A stretch of 64,000 nt of DNA from Acanthaster planci (Eukaryota; Echinodermata; Asteroidea; Valvatida; Acanthasteridae), in the NCBI RefSeq assembly GCF_001949145.1, contig NW_019091356.1:4489211-4553210 (forward strand), in the 5' to 3' direction. The notes beneath the pieces are model-generated. The model ran no database searches. It was not told where the DNA came from and saw nothing but the letters and a program-made list of their open reading frames with translations. Position numbers and translations under genes: made by a program. This document shows, piece by piece, positions 1 to 13,200 of this stretch (the first letter of the stretch is position 1; each line of letters starts with the position of its first letter).

Positions 1-3000
1 TCCTGAGAGGAAATCAGATTGATCATGAGTTCTGCGAATTTGTGGCTGACGAGATTAACTCCGCAACACCCACACAAGTTTCATAACATAATGAATTCAA
101 TACTTGGCAATTTGGAATTACACATGCAATTTCCCACTGAAAATTACAAAGATTAAACCAATACTCTTTGAAGGTTTATCTTGACTCAACTCAAGACTAC
201 GTTAAGACCGGAGATTTATTTTCAACACACCCCTACAGGTGTCTCGTTTTGCTCAGACCGCAAGGACTAAATGACGCCAGAATATAAGCTGCTCGAGCGA
301 GCTTCAGAACTTTCAATGTAGAGGTGCAAGGGGCGACTGTTGCGAAGATCAGGAAAGCTGTTTGTTGGCTGACGGGGAGCCAAGATTGTCTGAGACGGAA
401 ATTGAGTTTGAGCCCTTGGACAGACGTGGTTCTTCGAAGGGTTAGTGGAAAAAAAAAACTCCTCAGTTTTCTAAATCTGGAATAACTTACAATTTCGTCT
501 GGCTCGTGTAAACCGTTAGAATTTGCACTTTTCTGAGTAAAGATCTTTAGCAATTGGTTCCATGTCTAAAGGCGGTGGATTTTATGGCGCTTTTTTACAT
601 GGCGGTTTCTTTAACAATGATGATGAAAACTAAATAAATATAATAAGAGTATACAAGAAAAACAAGTAATAACTGATACCATACACAGGGTAACATTGCG
701 AAGATATCGCATCATTTGTATTTTTTTTTTTTTTTTTGGTTTTCAAAAAAATCGACTTGGACTGCGCGAGAGTTAATAGTACAGTCTTGAATGTATGATT
801 CCACCTCCCCCCTCCCCCCCAAAAAGCCTCGTAGACGTGTTTTGTTTGAAAAACAACCTCCCCCGGATAAAAACCACCCACATCAAATATATATAATCAT
901 GCAATTTTATAAAATACAGGTAAAGTATCTGTTTCGCAGTTTCCACCATCCGAATAGAATAAATGAAATTACTTCCCAGGAATGTTTACACGTATATGAA
1001 CGTCTATCCAGCAATCATTAGCCCACATCATGCGTTTTTTCTTCGGATCAGGTTTTTTTTCTAAAGCCTTCCTCGAAATCGTTAATTTCCACAATTAGCA
1101 GGAGAGTGGAACACTTACGAAAGTCACAGCCTCTATTTCATTTTCCAGTAACGACTACTGGTCATATGAGATGAAATTACACAATACCGTAACTGGATTA
1201 TCAACGTGGGAAAAGATATTGTATTATATATTGTATAATTTTGTATACTGTATATTTTATCGAGCACCACAGAGAATATGTGACGGAGAAATCATATTAA
1301 ATTGTCTTGTGGTCATTCTCAGAATTCAACATACAAAATGAAGTTCTATATGTAGTATTTTCACTCTCACTTTGCTTTGACGTCCCACTGATATAAGCGA
1401 TAAATCCCACTGAAGACAGACGGTTAGCTATAAAACAAAACCTCTGCTCATAAGCTTTGCCCATTAGAGAATCCAGTCGCCTCCGTCGGTGAAGAGAACG
1501 TGTGGTCTTTAATTTTCTGAAAGCGAGACCACAGGCCTCTGTCTCAAAACAGAGGAGTAAATCTATTCAGTTGGGTTTGCTTTGACATTTGATTTTTTTC
1601 TCTTCCAGGTGGAAGGAATTCATGACAGTTTGCAAACAGTTATACAATGTACCTTCTTCTTGTTTGGTTTCTTTCGAAATGAGGGTTAAAATGCTGAATG
1701 CTTTCTATGCAGGATCGTTTACATGTACTATTTGCCCGAATCAGCCACAAGTTGTTAGTAACTTTACACCACATGTCGATTAAAGTGACAATGCCCGATT
1801 TTCTTTCCTGGACTGTATTTCACGTCACGAAGTAAATTCTTTCATTTCAGCTGCAAAGCTTGAAACGTGCCTGAACATCGATTGATAGGTGTACTAAAAG
1901 CTGGGTCCAGAACCGTCTTTTTTTCAGGTAAATTCTTATGGCCTGTTGTGGGGTGGGGCTAGATTTGGGGGCTTTTTCACGCTTTACGAAAGAAAGGGAA
2001 ATGATATAGATTAAAAAATCTCTTTACTCTCATTAGGTAAACAAAAAATGGCTAAATTTTTTTTGGGGGGGTTGTGGTGGTGGTGGCCCTGTTGCCCCCC
2101 CCTGGAACCACCATGGCTGTGGTTTGTAGCCATAATCCAATCCACACGTAGATGTGGTAATTAAGGTCGAGGTATTGTGTTGATACACGATGCATTACAT
2201 ACAGGGCACTTCTAACAAAAGAAAACGTATGAAAAAGCACTTCTTCTGTTGGAGTCCACACAGGAAAATTTTCAACATGGGATTCGAACCAGCTCCATTT
2301 CTAAACAAGTGCATTTGTAGACAAGCCCAACGGACACCCTTACACCAGGTACACTGTAGACAGTCGAAAAAGGGTCTTAACGTTAACTGTTACTTTATCT
2401 GTCTACTCCTCATAGGGCAAAACACCGGCACGGTTATTGAACAAATGCCAAACATGAAGAGGCGCCGTGCTATAGCCGCGAGAAACGGACAAAAATGCCA
2501 TTAAATGCGGGAATCACCATACTTCCTGTCTCGTTTCTGTATACAACGGGAATTACGGTATACATTCGCCGAACAGAGCAGAAACTATAGAACAGGGCAT
2601 CAGTGGGGTTAGGCAGTGTGGAAGCGACTGTTTCCGGGATGATGAGCATCGATTTGGATATGACTGGCACTACGTGGAAGGGATGGATTTGTTTATGCGG
2701 TTCAGTTTGCTTAGATTTAAAAGAAACATTGAAAAAGATATTAAAAATATACTTCTGTGAACTGCTCAACAACTTGCATGATCTGAAATGTTCATATGGA
2801 AGTTCAAAACACTGCAGGGAACCTGATCTTTTAATGTTATCTCAACCTGTTTCATTTTACGAAGTGAAACAGTCGGGCAAATAAACTTTAGAACAAAATG
2901 ACGGCCATATTAACTGAGGCCGTTTTTATACTAAGTACCAGATCACCAACGTGATCAACATTGGAACACGTACACATGTATACAAAGAATTGGATAGTCA

Positions 3001-3498
3001 ATTTGATTTCGTTCGCCATCATTGGTTACAGTACGTTTAACAATGACTGGACAATAGGCCTAATGTTCATAACTGTTTTGTGCACCGGAAACTAGCAGAT
3101 CAGAAATTTAAAATCAAAGTTTCATTGAAGGCATTTATGGCTACCCAGTAATGTAAAGAAACTATATACAACTACATGCAATCCATTTGTGTGATGCAAT
3201 CGTATCAATCGTCAATGCAATGTAAGGAAATGGATGCTGACGAAATAAGTTCGAGAGAAAAAGTGCTTTGTGTAAAGTGAACGATCAGGAGTGTTGCAAA
3301 ATCAGGAATCGCCAAAATATAGCTAAACAAGCGCAAACATATACTGCTACTGTCTTGTTATACTATCCTAAAATGTTCACGTATTTCAATCTTTTCATCC
3401 TGTGCGACTTTTATTGTTTTTTTCCTTTTGCAATGTGCAAGTATCTACATAGGAGAGTGATAAATTGATACAGAGAGTCATGGGTGGTTTTTACTTAC
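1..3498 (-). other. Intron of the left-hand PCGF gene
   Basis: No RING second-half exon (CxxC...CPxC) or other conserved coding block is visible on the minus strand here. The stretch is best read as the first part of the long intron that follows the PCGF exon at 3499-3632. It holds a poly-T run near 720-737, short C and G runs near 790-830 and 2063-2101, and the tRNA-like B-box listed separately. The open reading frames present are short and match nothing I recognise. Confidence 0.6.
2280..2290 (-). repeat. RNA polymerase III B-box-like sequence, possible SINE remnant
   Basis: On the minus strand this reads GGTTCGAATCC, an exact match to the tRNA/SINE B-box consensus GGTTCGANNCC. No convincing A-box lies 30-45 bases upstream on the same strand (TGTCCGTTGGG is a weak candidate), and I could not fold the flanks into a cloverleaf, so this is not called as a tRNA gene. 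A decayed tRNA-derived SINE is the likeliest reading. Confidence 0.3.
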
Positions 3499-3632
3499 AG
3501 GAGTGAAGGCATTCTATCATAGTCGTCGCATCAATCAGGTAACCGCCACATAATATGCAAATTAGATGGGGATTGACGTCAGTAATCTTCAAACGCGTAG
3601 GCCGATGCATCATTGGAAAGTATGGGCAAAGT
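3499..3632 (-). CDS. BMI1/PCGF2-type Polycomb RING protein, first coding exon (gene continues off the left edge)
   Basis: This is the first coding exon of a Polycomb group RING finger protein, the RING partner of RING1 in PRC1, the nuclear complex that ubiquitylates histone H2A. Translation starts [20 protein letters not shown] and continues [17 protein letters not shown], the N-terminal half of the RING with its first Cys pair and the Cys-x-His. The MHRxTRxKIT start and NPHLxCxLCGGY are typical of BMI1/PCGF2 rather than PCGF1, 3, 5 or 6. The ATG is at 3613, with a second ATG directly after it at 3610. The exon ends at 3499 with a GTAAGT donor in phase 1 inside the HSF codon. A strong acceptor (pyrimidine tract then TTGCAG) sits just upstream of the ATG, so the exon probably starts at 3632 and a non-coding exon lies further upstream. 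Nothing at 1-3498 encodes the second half of the RING, so the next intron exceeds 3.4 kb and the gene is partial here. Confidence 0.9.
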
Positions 3633-3712
3633 CTGCAAGATAGAAGAAAAAGCTTGTAAGGGAAAGAACCATGAACAAAATATAATTGACGCATTTAGAT
3701 TAAAACGGATGA

Positions 3713-3742
3713 AAAACAAACAAACAAACAAACAAACAAAAA
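3713..3742. repeat. (AAAC)n microsatellite
   Basis: About seven uninterrupted AAAC units lie just upstream of the left PCGF exon. Simple sequence repeat, no coding role seen. Confidence 0.85.
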
Positions 3743-6650
3743 CATCCTAAATCATGTAGGAATATTTGTCCATAATGAATTATGCATTTGAAAAGATCTG
3801 AATCATTTTTCCTGAAGACTACATGTGAACGAATCATTTCCTTTAATAAGACACGGGACATTCGGAGAACATTATTATACAGTGACGGAGTTAAAAAATT
3901 AATTATTAGACATATTCCCTACTATGATTAAATATTCAAGTTTTGCTTGTGTTTGTCTATCGTTTTCTCCTTCTGGACGATCTCTCGTTAGGGCAGTCTA
4001 GAGAAAAGTACTTAATGGCTGTAAAGAGATAATCTTGCAAGAGATTTTTTTAACAGCTGAATGTCTATAGAAAGGCAACATCGCCTCTTGTTAGGGCTTG
4101 ATGGATATAAAACTATGGAATTTACCAATCGTTGATGCTCAGTGGATCCGTGTGAGGTCGGGGCATGTATTAGCAGTAATAAAAACTATCTAATTCTAGC
4201 AGATTTGTAATGCTTCTTGATTAAAAACAGGTACGTTCAGGGGAAAGCCATTTCCAATGACCACTGTCTTGCAAACTTTCTTCTTTTCTTTTTTTTTTGG
4301 TCCGTTTTGTTTCTCGTGTCCTGGCAGCTCCGACACTGCAATTCATAAGGCGACCACAAAAAAAAAAATCTCCCGAGAAAGGGACTGCTCCAAGAAGTGG
4401 ACGACGGAAATCAGACGGGAAATGACTGAGCTTCCTAAAGCAGTTATAAATAATTGAACTGTTGAATAGGTCCGGCGCTGTAATAGGGAATGACTGTCAA
4501 GGAATTTGAAGGTGTTTAGCAAACATAAACTTGTTTTCTGTCACAACTGTATTTGCATAATTTGATCCAATCGTAAGGGCAAAGGTCGAACTTCACATAA
4601 TCCTCTGCTGCTTTAATGGTGCCACAACACGAGTAACTCGTCAGCAAACCGGTGAGAAACGAAGTATTGTGGATTACTTCAAACACAGTTCGCGTTTTTG
4701 AGGGTGAGGATTAAGCTTTCTCGAACCTCTATGCTCGAACCAAGGGGAACCCACCTCTAGTCAGACTACGACTTCACTTTGGCCTTAGGTCAGCAGGAAA
4801 ATTAGTTTAATTTTTATTTATTAAAAGAACTCTGGTCACAAAGTTCCCATCCGCGTAAACTTATTGTAGGCCAAGTTTGAGTTCATAGAGAAAACAAAAC
4901 AGCACTCAGATAACAGACAACGGCGTGTTTTCCTTTGCTTTTTGTGTTTTCTTTTATTTCTTTTCTTTCTTTTCAGAAAGTTTCCACGGGAGCTTCGCTT
5001 CAGGGAAAAAAAATCTTATCTTCATTTCAAAGCAATTTGTAGACACATTCACAACAAAACGGTTACATCGGAAAGGCTTCCGACATTTTCGATCTCATTG
5101 ACAGATTAATTGGTTTATTGTGTCCAAAAGTCTCTAACAGTATTGATGTTTGATTACTGCACGTTGTATTTATGCTTTGGTATTACGATATCTCTGTTTA
5201 TTTTATTGGTTACATAATTAAATTTCAGGTCAATTAAATTCTAATATATGTACACAAACAGGCAAAGTACATGAAGCCCGTAGCGGATAAACTATCTGGA
5301 TTGACAATTCTGTATGTTTCCAAACATTTATCATAGCTGATATTACCATATATTCTGTCTTTTCCCCGGAGTGATTTTCATTTGCGAAATGGAGGGGTTG
5401 GGCTATTTTTGCCGATGCACACTGTTAGGTCCCAACGATCTCGAATGTACACTGGACACTATGCCCGAGCGGCGTTTTTTCTTCTTGTTGTACGGTTGTT
5501 CTGTTGTATTTTTTTTTTTAGAAATTGTTTTACTTTCTTTTACCGATTGTTGCTTTGTTTTAAAACCACAAAATGTCACCCACAAACTATTTTATTCCTG
5601 TAGTCAGGTCAATTAAGTGAAATTCAGAACACATAGAGTATTTTGATCCTTCATAAAACGCGTATCAATAAGTAAAAAAAACCCTTTAAACTTAAGATTT
5701 GGATACATCTGTTTACAGCCGACCTATGTAGCTGACAGCGACAAATGTCATAACAACAATGCAAACGGTAACAGAATTGCAAACCGGTAACGCATGGACA
5801 CACAGTTTGATTAGGAATTATAATGAAGAAGTAAGGCATTTATATAGCCCTACAACACTCAGAAACATGCAATGTGAATAATCGTAACTTCCTCTGCACT
5901 AGGCTTTGTTCCGGAACGCTAACGATGTGCAGATAAAGGCGAAATAGCGCATGCACTTTGGAAGGTCGGAAATTTCCTCACATGCACAGACTGATCCAAA
6001 GCCATTTCCGACTGGGAAATGACCAGCACAGGTTAAGTTCATAAAAGTCCGAATTGACGCCGAAGTCGTAAACAATTGACTTATTTGTAACGATGGAGCA
6101 TCTCACTAAGCGACCAAATTAAAATAAGGCGGGTGTCGTGAAGAAAAACATGAATTTAGCAGCGATTTTCTGGAGCGACGACAACTCAGTTTGGGTGGTA
6201 CTCCAGATTTAGGGCTCGTCTGGGTTAAGCTTGGGATACAACCAGGCTCCAGTTTCAGCTAAACCAACGAAAACATGATGGCAAGATTGGTTACGATCCA
6301 ACAGAGTTCAAATAAAGGGAAATTGTGTTCAGGGCAAGCGGTAGAGGCAATAGGAAGGTAGGAACGCGGCGAGTCAGTCACCCTTTCCGACTGGGTGACA
6401 CTGGGCGACGCGCGTGGGACTTAACCACCATCAGCCTGTCTTCAATCTCGCCGAACTACCGTCTCGACACCCTCCCCCAAAACCGAACAATTCCGACGAC
6501 TACAACAAAATCAGACGTAGCCATCACTTCATTCGTTAGTGGATTGTCTGTTACACAAGGCGTATAAACTGCGTGGGGATAAGCGGCCAGCAAGTGTGTT
6601 TTTTCAGCTAATTCTGGTCGGATTGTTATGCAGTTTACGTTACGTGCGCG

Positions 6651-6665
6651 GCCATCTTGTATAAA
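6651..6665. promoter_or_regulatory. YY1/PHO-like site next to a TATA-like sequence
   Basis: GCCATCTT at 6651-6658, in the context GCGCGGCCATCTTG, is followed at once by TATAAA at 6660-6665, within a CpG-richer patch. YY1 and its fly homologue PHO recognise a GCCAT core. This is a candidate core promoter or Polycomb-type element for one of the flanking PCGF genes; the role is inferred. Confidence 0.3.
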
Positions 6666-9600
6666 TTCACTGGCTCATCAAAAAAGGCCCGGCCCACACA
6701 CGTCGGAACAAATCCCTCCTTCTGGAACAATACTCGACACTGACACATCACCATACGAAATTAAACAGTAAACACCACATAGATAACGGATTACCTTACA
6801 GCTACTCGTAAAGGCGGCGCGATGAGTCGTAAAAAGCCGAAAACGCGGCAGACTTTTTCCGCGGCGGAGACTGAAACTACACGGTGTTACATAGCACTGT
6901 ACGTGTACAAATCGCTACGAGAATACAAGGGCTGGTCGTGCGTGTGGCATGGCCAGTGCACAGACATAGAAATACGTAGGTTGTGCACACACCGCGAGCA
7001 AGGCGGTGAATGGTGCATATAATCACGTGACCAGTACTGAATTCCATAGTGCCAGAGTCTAGAGCGTGTTGTACGTAAATGCGCTGTTAGCGAGGTGGTG
7101 CGTTAAGCGAGAAACGCAACAAGGCCACATCATACTCGCATCCGCGCTACGTGGTTTGAACAGATGTCGAAAAAAACCTGCATGTATATGTCAAACTTCA
7201 ATAGATTGTACATACCTTGTTACGCATGCTAGACAGGAATTATCACATTATGAGACGATTTTCCGTTGAGATGAACCAATAAATTTAACCCAGACGAATC
7301 TGAACGATAGGACTGTTTTTAAGAAAGCATTTCCGATTATTGGTTAAGTTTTGGGAAGTATTAAAGTGTTAACAATTGTGATTAATGACTACGAAATAAC
7401 AGCGGCACAAATCAGATTCCAAAAATCTCTTTTTTACTGACACAAGTTCAGTGGTTTCATCTTACTCGTTATTTGCTCTCTGAAACCTCAACGGAAACTC
7501 ATACCTGAAAAGGAAATTTATTTGCACTTACAGAGAGAATTTTGAAAAAGAAAACTAAAAAAAAGATGAAAATTTAAAGGACTGGACTTATTGGCTTAAT
7601 TCTTTAGAAGGACAAAGTTTAGGCGTTTGAAACTTTTTCACGAATTTTGTCACCTTCGAAAAACTAGAAAATCCATGATTATGCCTATAACACTTTTGAA
7701 GCCCAAGTTCTTCGTGGGTCCAACAATCTCCTGGAAAGATCTGCGAGATGGCGAGTGTCTTGACCACAACACACAAGTTTTTATAACGTTTAATTGAATT
7801 AAATTAAAATTAAATTGCTTTATTACCACATTAAAGACCACCTAATAATAACAACGGGAAAACATATTCAAACGAAACAACGCACGTTTGTCATGACACT
7901 GAATGAAGTTTAAAGTCAGCATGTAAACCAGTCAAGGAGAACAATATATTAATTGTTTCCCGCTGATGTTGCGCCGGAAAGCGTTGGCAAATGAAATGAT
8001 CAGAGGTTGTCCACAAGGCGACGCGAGTTTAGGCGGGAGGCCATCCCAGTGGGCAGAGCCAAACAGGTCTTGACTCTGAAGCAGACTGGTTGAGACTCGA
8101 CGGACAACTGCACATGAGGGACCGCAGATGCCAAGTTCGTTATATGGTTTTCTTATGTAGTTTCCAAGTGGGCATGACCTACGACATTGAGAGACACAGG
8201 GAGTTAGACCCCCTTCCGTTGGCACAGTCTGGGCCATAGATATCTTAACACTGGTCGTTTTTATGTCTTGTCAGCTTGGCAAATCCATAAACTTTTCTTC
8301 CAGAAGTACAGACAAATTGAAACATTGTGTTTTTATTTTTCTTAAAAGTAACAAATAAGACAAACAGGATATCAGAAAAAAATAAGTCTTTTAATGCAGT
8401 TATAAACCCAAAAGCCAGTTACCATACTGCTCACTATGCTGAGTATTGGAACAAGAATGTGAAATTATGAATACAAACAACATCTGAAATGGCGAGTTAT
8501 AAAGATTTCAGATATTCCTTGATTAGAAGTACAATCTAAATCACTGATTCCGGTCAGGAACTCTTAAAATAATAAATAAATTGGCTTGATCTAAAGCCAG
8601 CCTGGACGCAAGGCTGGATATAGGGCCTACCAAGTTTGGACTGAGTTCAGTGGACAGACACCTGACACCATGAAAACTGAATGAGTTGCTTCTGAATCCA
8701 ATCAAGTAGAGCAATCCCATTCATCTTTCATTTTCATAAAAAATTCCATATCAGACTAATGTCCATTTTAAACAAGGAGACTTTATTGAAAAATGTTTAA
8801 GTGAACAACTCCACATTCATGACAATACAAAGCCACGTGCGTTTCAAAATCACATGATTCGATTCATAAATTGATGAAAGAATAATATGTAAGGTAATAA
8901 ACAGCAGATTTAAAATCAGTCTGCGATGTTCCGGTACTAACATTCCCGCTGCAGCGACGAAATGGACCAAAAGGAAAAGTGAAAGCTTACATGTAACTCT
9001 TACAACTGTTCACAAACTTCCCCGAAATATCTACAAAATATCTGTAACGTTCCTTCGGTATTCCTCTCTTGTTTTAACTTGGGAATTCCTGGTTGAGCGG
9101 AGTACAAGGTAATAACGAGGAGATTAATAACGGGGTTTTATACAGGCAGGGGACTCTCCCCAATTTTCACAAATAGTCTTTCAAAGTCATTCTTCCAAAA
9201 CTGCATGATGTCATACGAGGAAAAATGTAAAAGTCAAGAGTGATGAAAATGACAACATGAATGTCATGAATGGTTTTTCTTTTAGAAGAAAAAAGGAAAT
9301 CAAACACAAACAATCCGTCGCTTACATGTTCCTGAAATAACCTGTTCTATTGACATCAATCCTTGTTTGATGTCAGTAATCAAAATCCTGACATACCCAT
9401 ATGGCAATGAGCCCGGATGTTTCAAACCTATGTATTTGGGTAAAAGTTAGTTTTAACATCCTTGGTGGGCGGCAGTTACACGTTTATCCTGTCAGTTCGT
9501 ACAAGATGAAATTTGGGTCTAGGGTACCGACGCATTGATTTGGCCATCATTCCGGATAAATTTCAGGAAAAGGCCGTCACAACAAATTGTCCGGGTCGGA

Positions 9601-9714
9601 CACATGCATTCACTTCAAGAGTTTGTTTCATGGCTATTCAACAGCCGGCTGGTTTCAACCAGATCTACGAGCACGTCTCAAGTTCAACCATTATACTCCG
9701 ACTCCCTGGGAGCG

Positions 9715-9722
9715 GCCATCTT
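9715..9722. promoter_or_regulatory. YY1/PHO-like motif GCCATCTT
   Basis: The context GAGCGGCCATCTTT nearly repeats the one at 6651. It lies at the left edge of a CpG-richer patch at about 9.5-10.2 kb. Function is inferred from the motif only. Confidence 0.25.
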
Positions 9723-9990
9723 TAATTGTGTGACGACATCGCCGAACCGACAATATTTCGCGCCAAAAAAAATTATTCGCCTCTTTCATGCCCAATACTT
9801 ACCGTGAGACGAAAAAGGAAGGTGACTGAATAGAGACCCACACTTAACCTGCTGAGGCGCAAGTTGGAGACACAGAGGCCTCCGAAAGTGGAAACACGGA
9901 AGGGCTTCCCTCTTTTTTTTACCCCGAGACGAGACTGCGTAGACGCGCACGCGGGGACCCCGCTTCCAAACACACCGAATACGTACATAC

Positions 9991-10026
9991 TGTACATGTA
10001 CAGTACATGTACGTGTACATGTACAT
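9991..10026. repeat. Palindromic TGTACA/ACATGTAC cluster
   Basis: A run of overlapping GTACATGTAC units forms several nested perfect palindromes over about 36 bases. It could extrude a cruciform or be a decayed simple repeat. Confidence 0.7.
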
Positions 10027-10255
10027 CAGCACAAAGCTGAGCCAGCCTGCCTGCCTGGCCGACTAGCCAGACACACTGTAAATCCAATGACAACTTGATC
10101 ACGTGATCACCGTTTTCTCTGACGGTTCATGTCGTATGAGGCGCTCGGATTTGCTCAGCCCAGCCGGGTGTCGATCAATGGAGAAGAAAGCGTCTCAACT
10201 TTATTTTCTCTCCTCTGGTAAAGATACAACAACTGACTTGTGATTTCTAATTACG

Positions 10256-10263
10256 AAGATGGC
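10256..10263. promoter_or_regulatory. YY1/PHO-like motif AAGATGGC
   Basis: Reverse-complement form of GCCATCTT, about 540 bp from the copy at 9715 and beyond the palindromic cluster. Function inferred only. Confidence 0.2.
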
Positions 10264-13200
10264 AGGGGTTTAAAATACACAGGAAGTTTAAACTTTATAA
10301 TGATGAGGTTTAATCCAGCTTTATTCCGATTAATGGCAAGTCTTCTTTCAAGACGTTTCTGTATCACAGCTCGCAGGAAATCGCTGCTTTGTTTCCGCTT
10401 ACCATGCATGCAGGTGTACCGTGCTGATCATGGGCGAAACGAAGACAGCAATGGGTGAAGAAAATTACAGATATCTTGTTGCCTTACGAAACCCAATCAA
10501 CTGGTGTTAAGAAACTTGCAAAGTGAAACTTGGAAATTGAAATTTTGAAAAACAAAACAAAACAAAAACGAATTGCTTCTCGCAGTCTTGCGTGTGTAAA
10601 TCAGGGAACCTTGCCCGTCAGCAGAAAGTGCATTTTGAAAAGGCACTTGTTGCGAAAGCAGAAATTGTAAATCAACTTGCTGCTGTAATTTGCCCGACAA
10701 AAAGGCGATGATGCCTAAAGGGGAAGTATCTGGACTTCAAGTGTAATTATGAAACACCTGCTGAGGGGCCAATTTCATAGAGCTACTTAAGCACGAAAAA
10801 CCTTACTTGATAAATTAGGTAACCAGCCAAAACTACATGTGATGTAAATTGTTTTTTGCTGTTTTTTGGTTAGCATGACAATCAGATAGAGTTTGAGCGG
10901 GTAGCCTTTGTTTATTAAGCACATTTTTTTTCCTGCAGAATTGAAGGCTTTATCCTGAATAAGGACGCTGTATATCACCTGCTGTTGACTGTCAATCATT
11001 CAAAAGACAAGTCACACCATTTTTCAATCATGTTTTGTAGATTCTCGTTAACGTAAAACATTTGGTCACCTGACACTGTCATGTGAAGATAATAAAATTC
11101 AGTGCATTGAAGTTTGATCCTTCGTGCTCTCTTGTACCCATGTTATATTAGAACAAAATGTGCTACGAGTTCATCAAACGGGAATTGAAACACTAATCAG
11201 TAATGGTTTCACACAAGAACTCACAAAAGTAACAATTTCCTTGAAAAATTGACTCAGGCTTTTATATGAATTTAGTTGGGAGATTGGAAAAACTTTATCG
11301 AATGCTCCAAGCGCACTCTACACAGAAGTTTTAGGGTGAAATGCCACACAACGGGGGGCCTTATATTTTAGTCGCCAAGCATTGTTTTGGCACATTGTCA
11401 AACCTCAGGAATAATGCGTCATCGTTTCCCTTTGCTGACAGCAATGTATACTCGTGAATAAATTTCATTGCCTCATTGGACATGGGAAGGGTGTATACTT
11501 TTTGGAAGAGACAGCGACACGGTTCAAAACCAATTCGATAGGCATTTCGGAAAATACCATTCTTATCGGCTTTCAAAGCAAAATTAACTGCCTTTCACAA
11601 AAAATAGATGGCAATGAATGCGCTGCAATGTTTGACTCTAACTCAATCATAATATTATGAGTCGAAGAAATCCGACAATGCTTAAGACTTACATCCGTTC
11701 ACACTGCTTTGAAGTATTTGGTAACAAAAAAGACAAGTTCATCATAAGTGTTTGATTTGCAAACTGAATCAATGTAGCATTATACGACAAAATTCAACCG
11801 AACTACGTCATTTTTTCGCATCGACCGTCCTCAGTGTATACAGGTACTAACGCGCAGTTGAAAGACATGCTTGTAATCTGTTATGGCCATGGGAAAATGA
11901 AAACTGAAACCTCTTTCGCGTCATTTCAAAACTGGTGATTCGAAAGCGTTTGAAACATATTCACTTTGAGTGGATGAGTTGAACTTAATTCCCAAATCTG
12001 ACCACTGATACTACAAATCGGTTATGATTCACATTAAAACGAAAAAATGTGTAGATGGTTCAACAACTATGACGAGTAACATTCCAACTCATCCCACAAC
12101 ATAATAGACATCAATGGGTATTCTGGTTATCAGACTGAAGGAGATTTGAAGTGGCGGTAAGCACACAGAGTCATACAACACAGCTGTCGCCAATATTTGC
12201 CTCTTTTGGTAGAGGCCGAATGTCATTTACTTCGTATTAGTCGCCGTTACGGATGCGCGCCGGTCGTCATAAATTTCTCGTAATCAAAGAGCAGTGCACT
12301 GAAACCTATAACATCAGTTGGTCAACGATGCTGCAGCGTTATTGTTTGAGTTGTCTTACTAGAACCTTTTTGATTTACCAGATTTATTTCAAAAGACAAC
12401 AGCTGTAAAATACATTTACTAAAAAAACGCAAAACAAAAATAATACAAAATAAAAAACAGGCCTACAAGAGAAAGAATCATTAACATGCCGAGCCAGTGA
12501 GTTAGCAGGTGGAAAAGGTGAACCGTAACCTATCAGGAAGGCCACGACAAGAGCCAGTACTGATGCCTCTAACAATAATAATGCATCAACAATTACAAAC
12601 ACAAGGAGAACAATGACAACACGACCCCAAATGCATTGATGTGTCATGTATTTGGCAAGTTCGGTTTTCTACGACGCATGCCTAAAATGAAGCTCGTCAC
12701 ATGGGCCTGCATGGGTCGTTCTGGTACAGCAATAACGCGCGCAGGGTCCGCCTAATTAGCACCTAGGCACATACGCCGACTGGCTTGCATGTTTTCTTCT
12801 CGAATGACCTTGCTTTTTTTGAAACACCGAGCTGGCTACCTCTTTCAGAACGAACCGCGATTGAAACTCTTCGGCGTCATAATCAGTTATCTTTTATCTT
12901 TTGATTGTTTTTTTTTTTATCCAGGCCAGTGTTAGTTATAGGTCACGCTACAGGGCCGAGTGATGTCAACGAATACTGACTAATACAGGGACCCAACCAT
13001 CGCATTTTCCGGCTAATGTATGACAGTCGTGAATGAACTTCATTCCTTCGATAAAAGAGACTGGAATCGGAGGCCAGTGTTGCTAGTCTCGTTCTTGTGC
13101 AAAAGTACTTCTCCCTCCCCCCCCAAAAGTAATTACATCAGGAATCATCCCTGGTCTTTTGATCAATGTGTACAAAATTGCGTATACTGTATAGCCAAAC

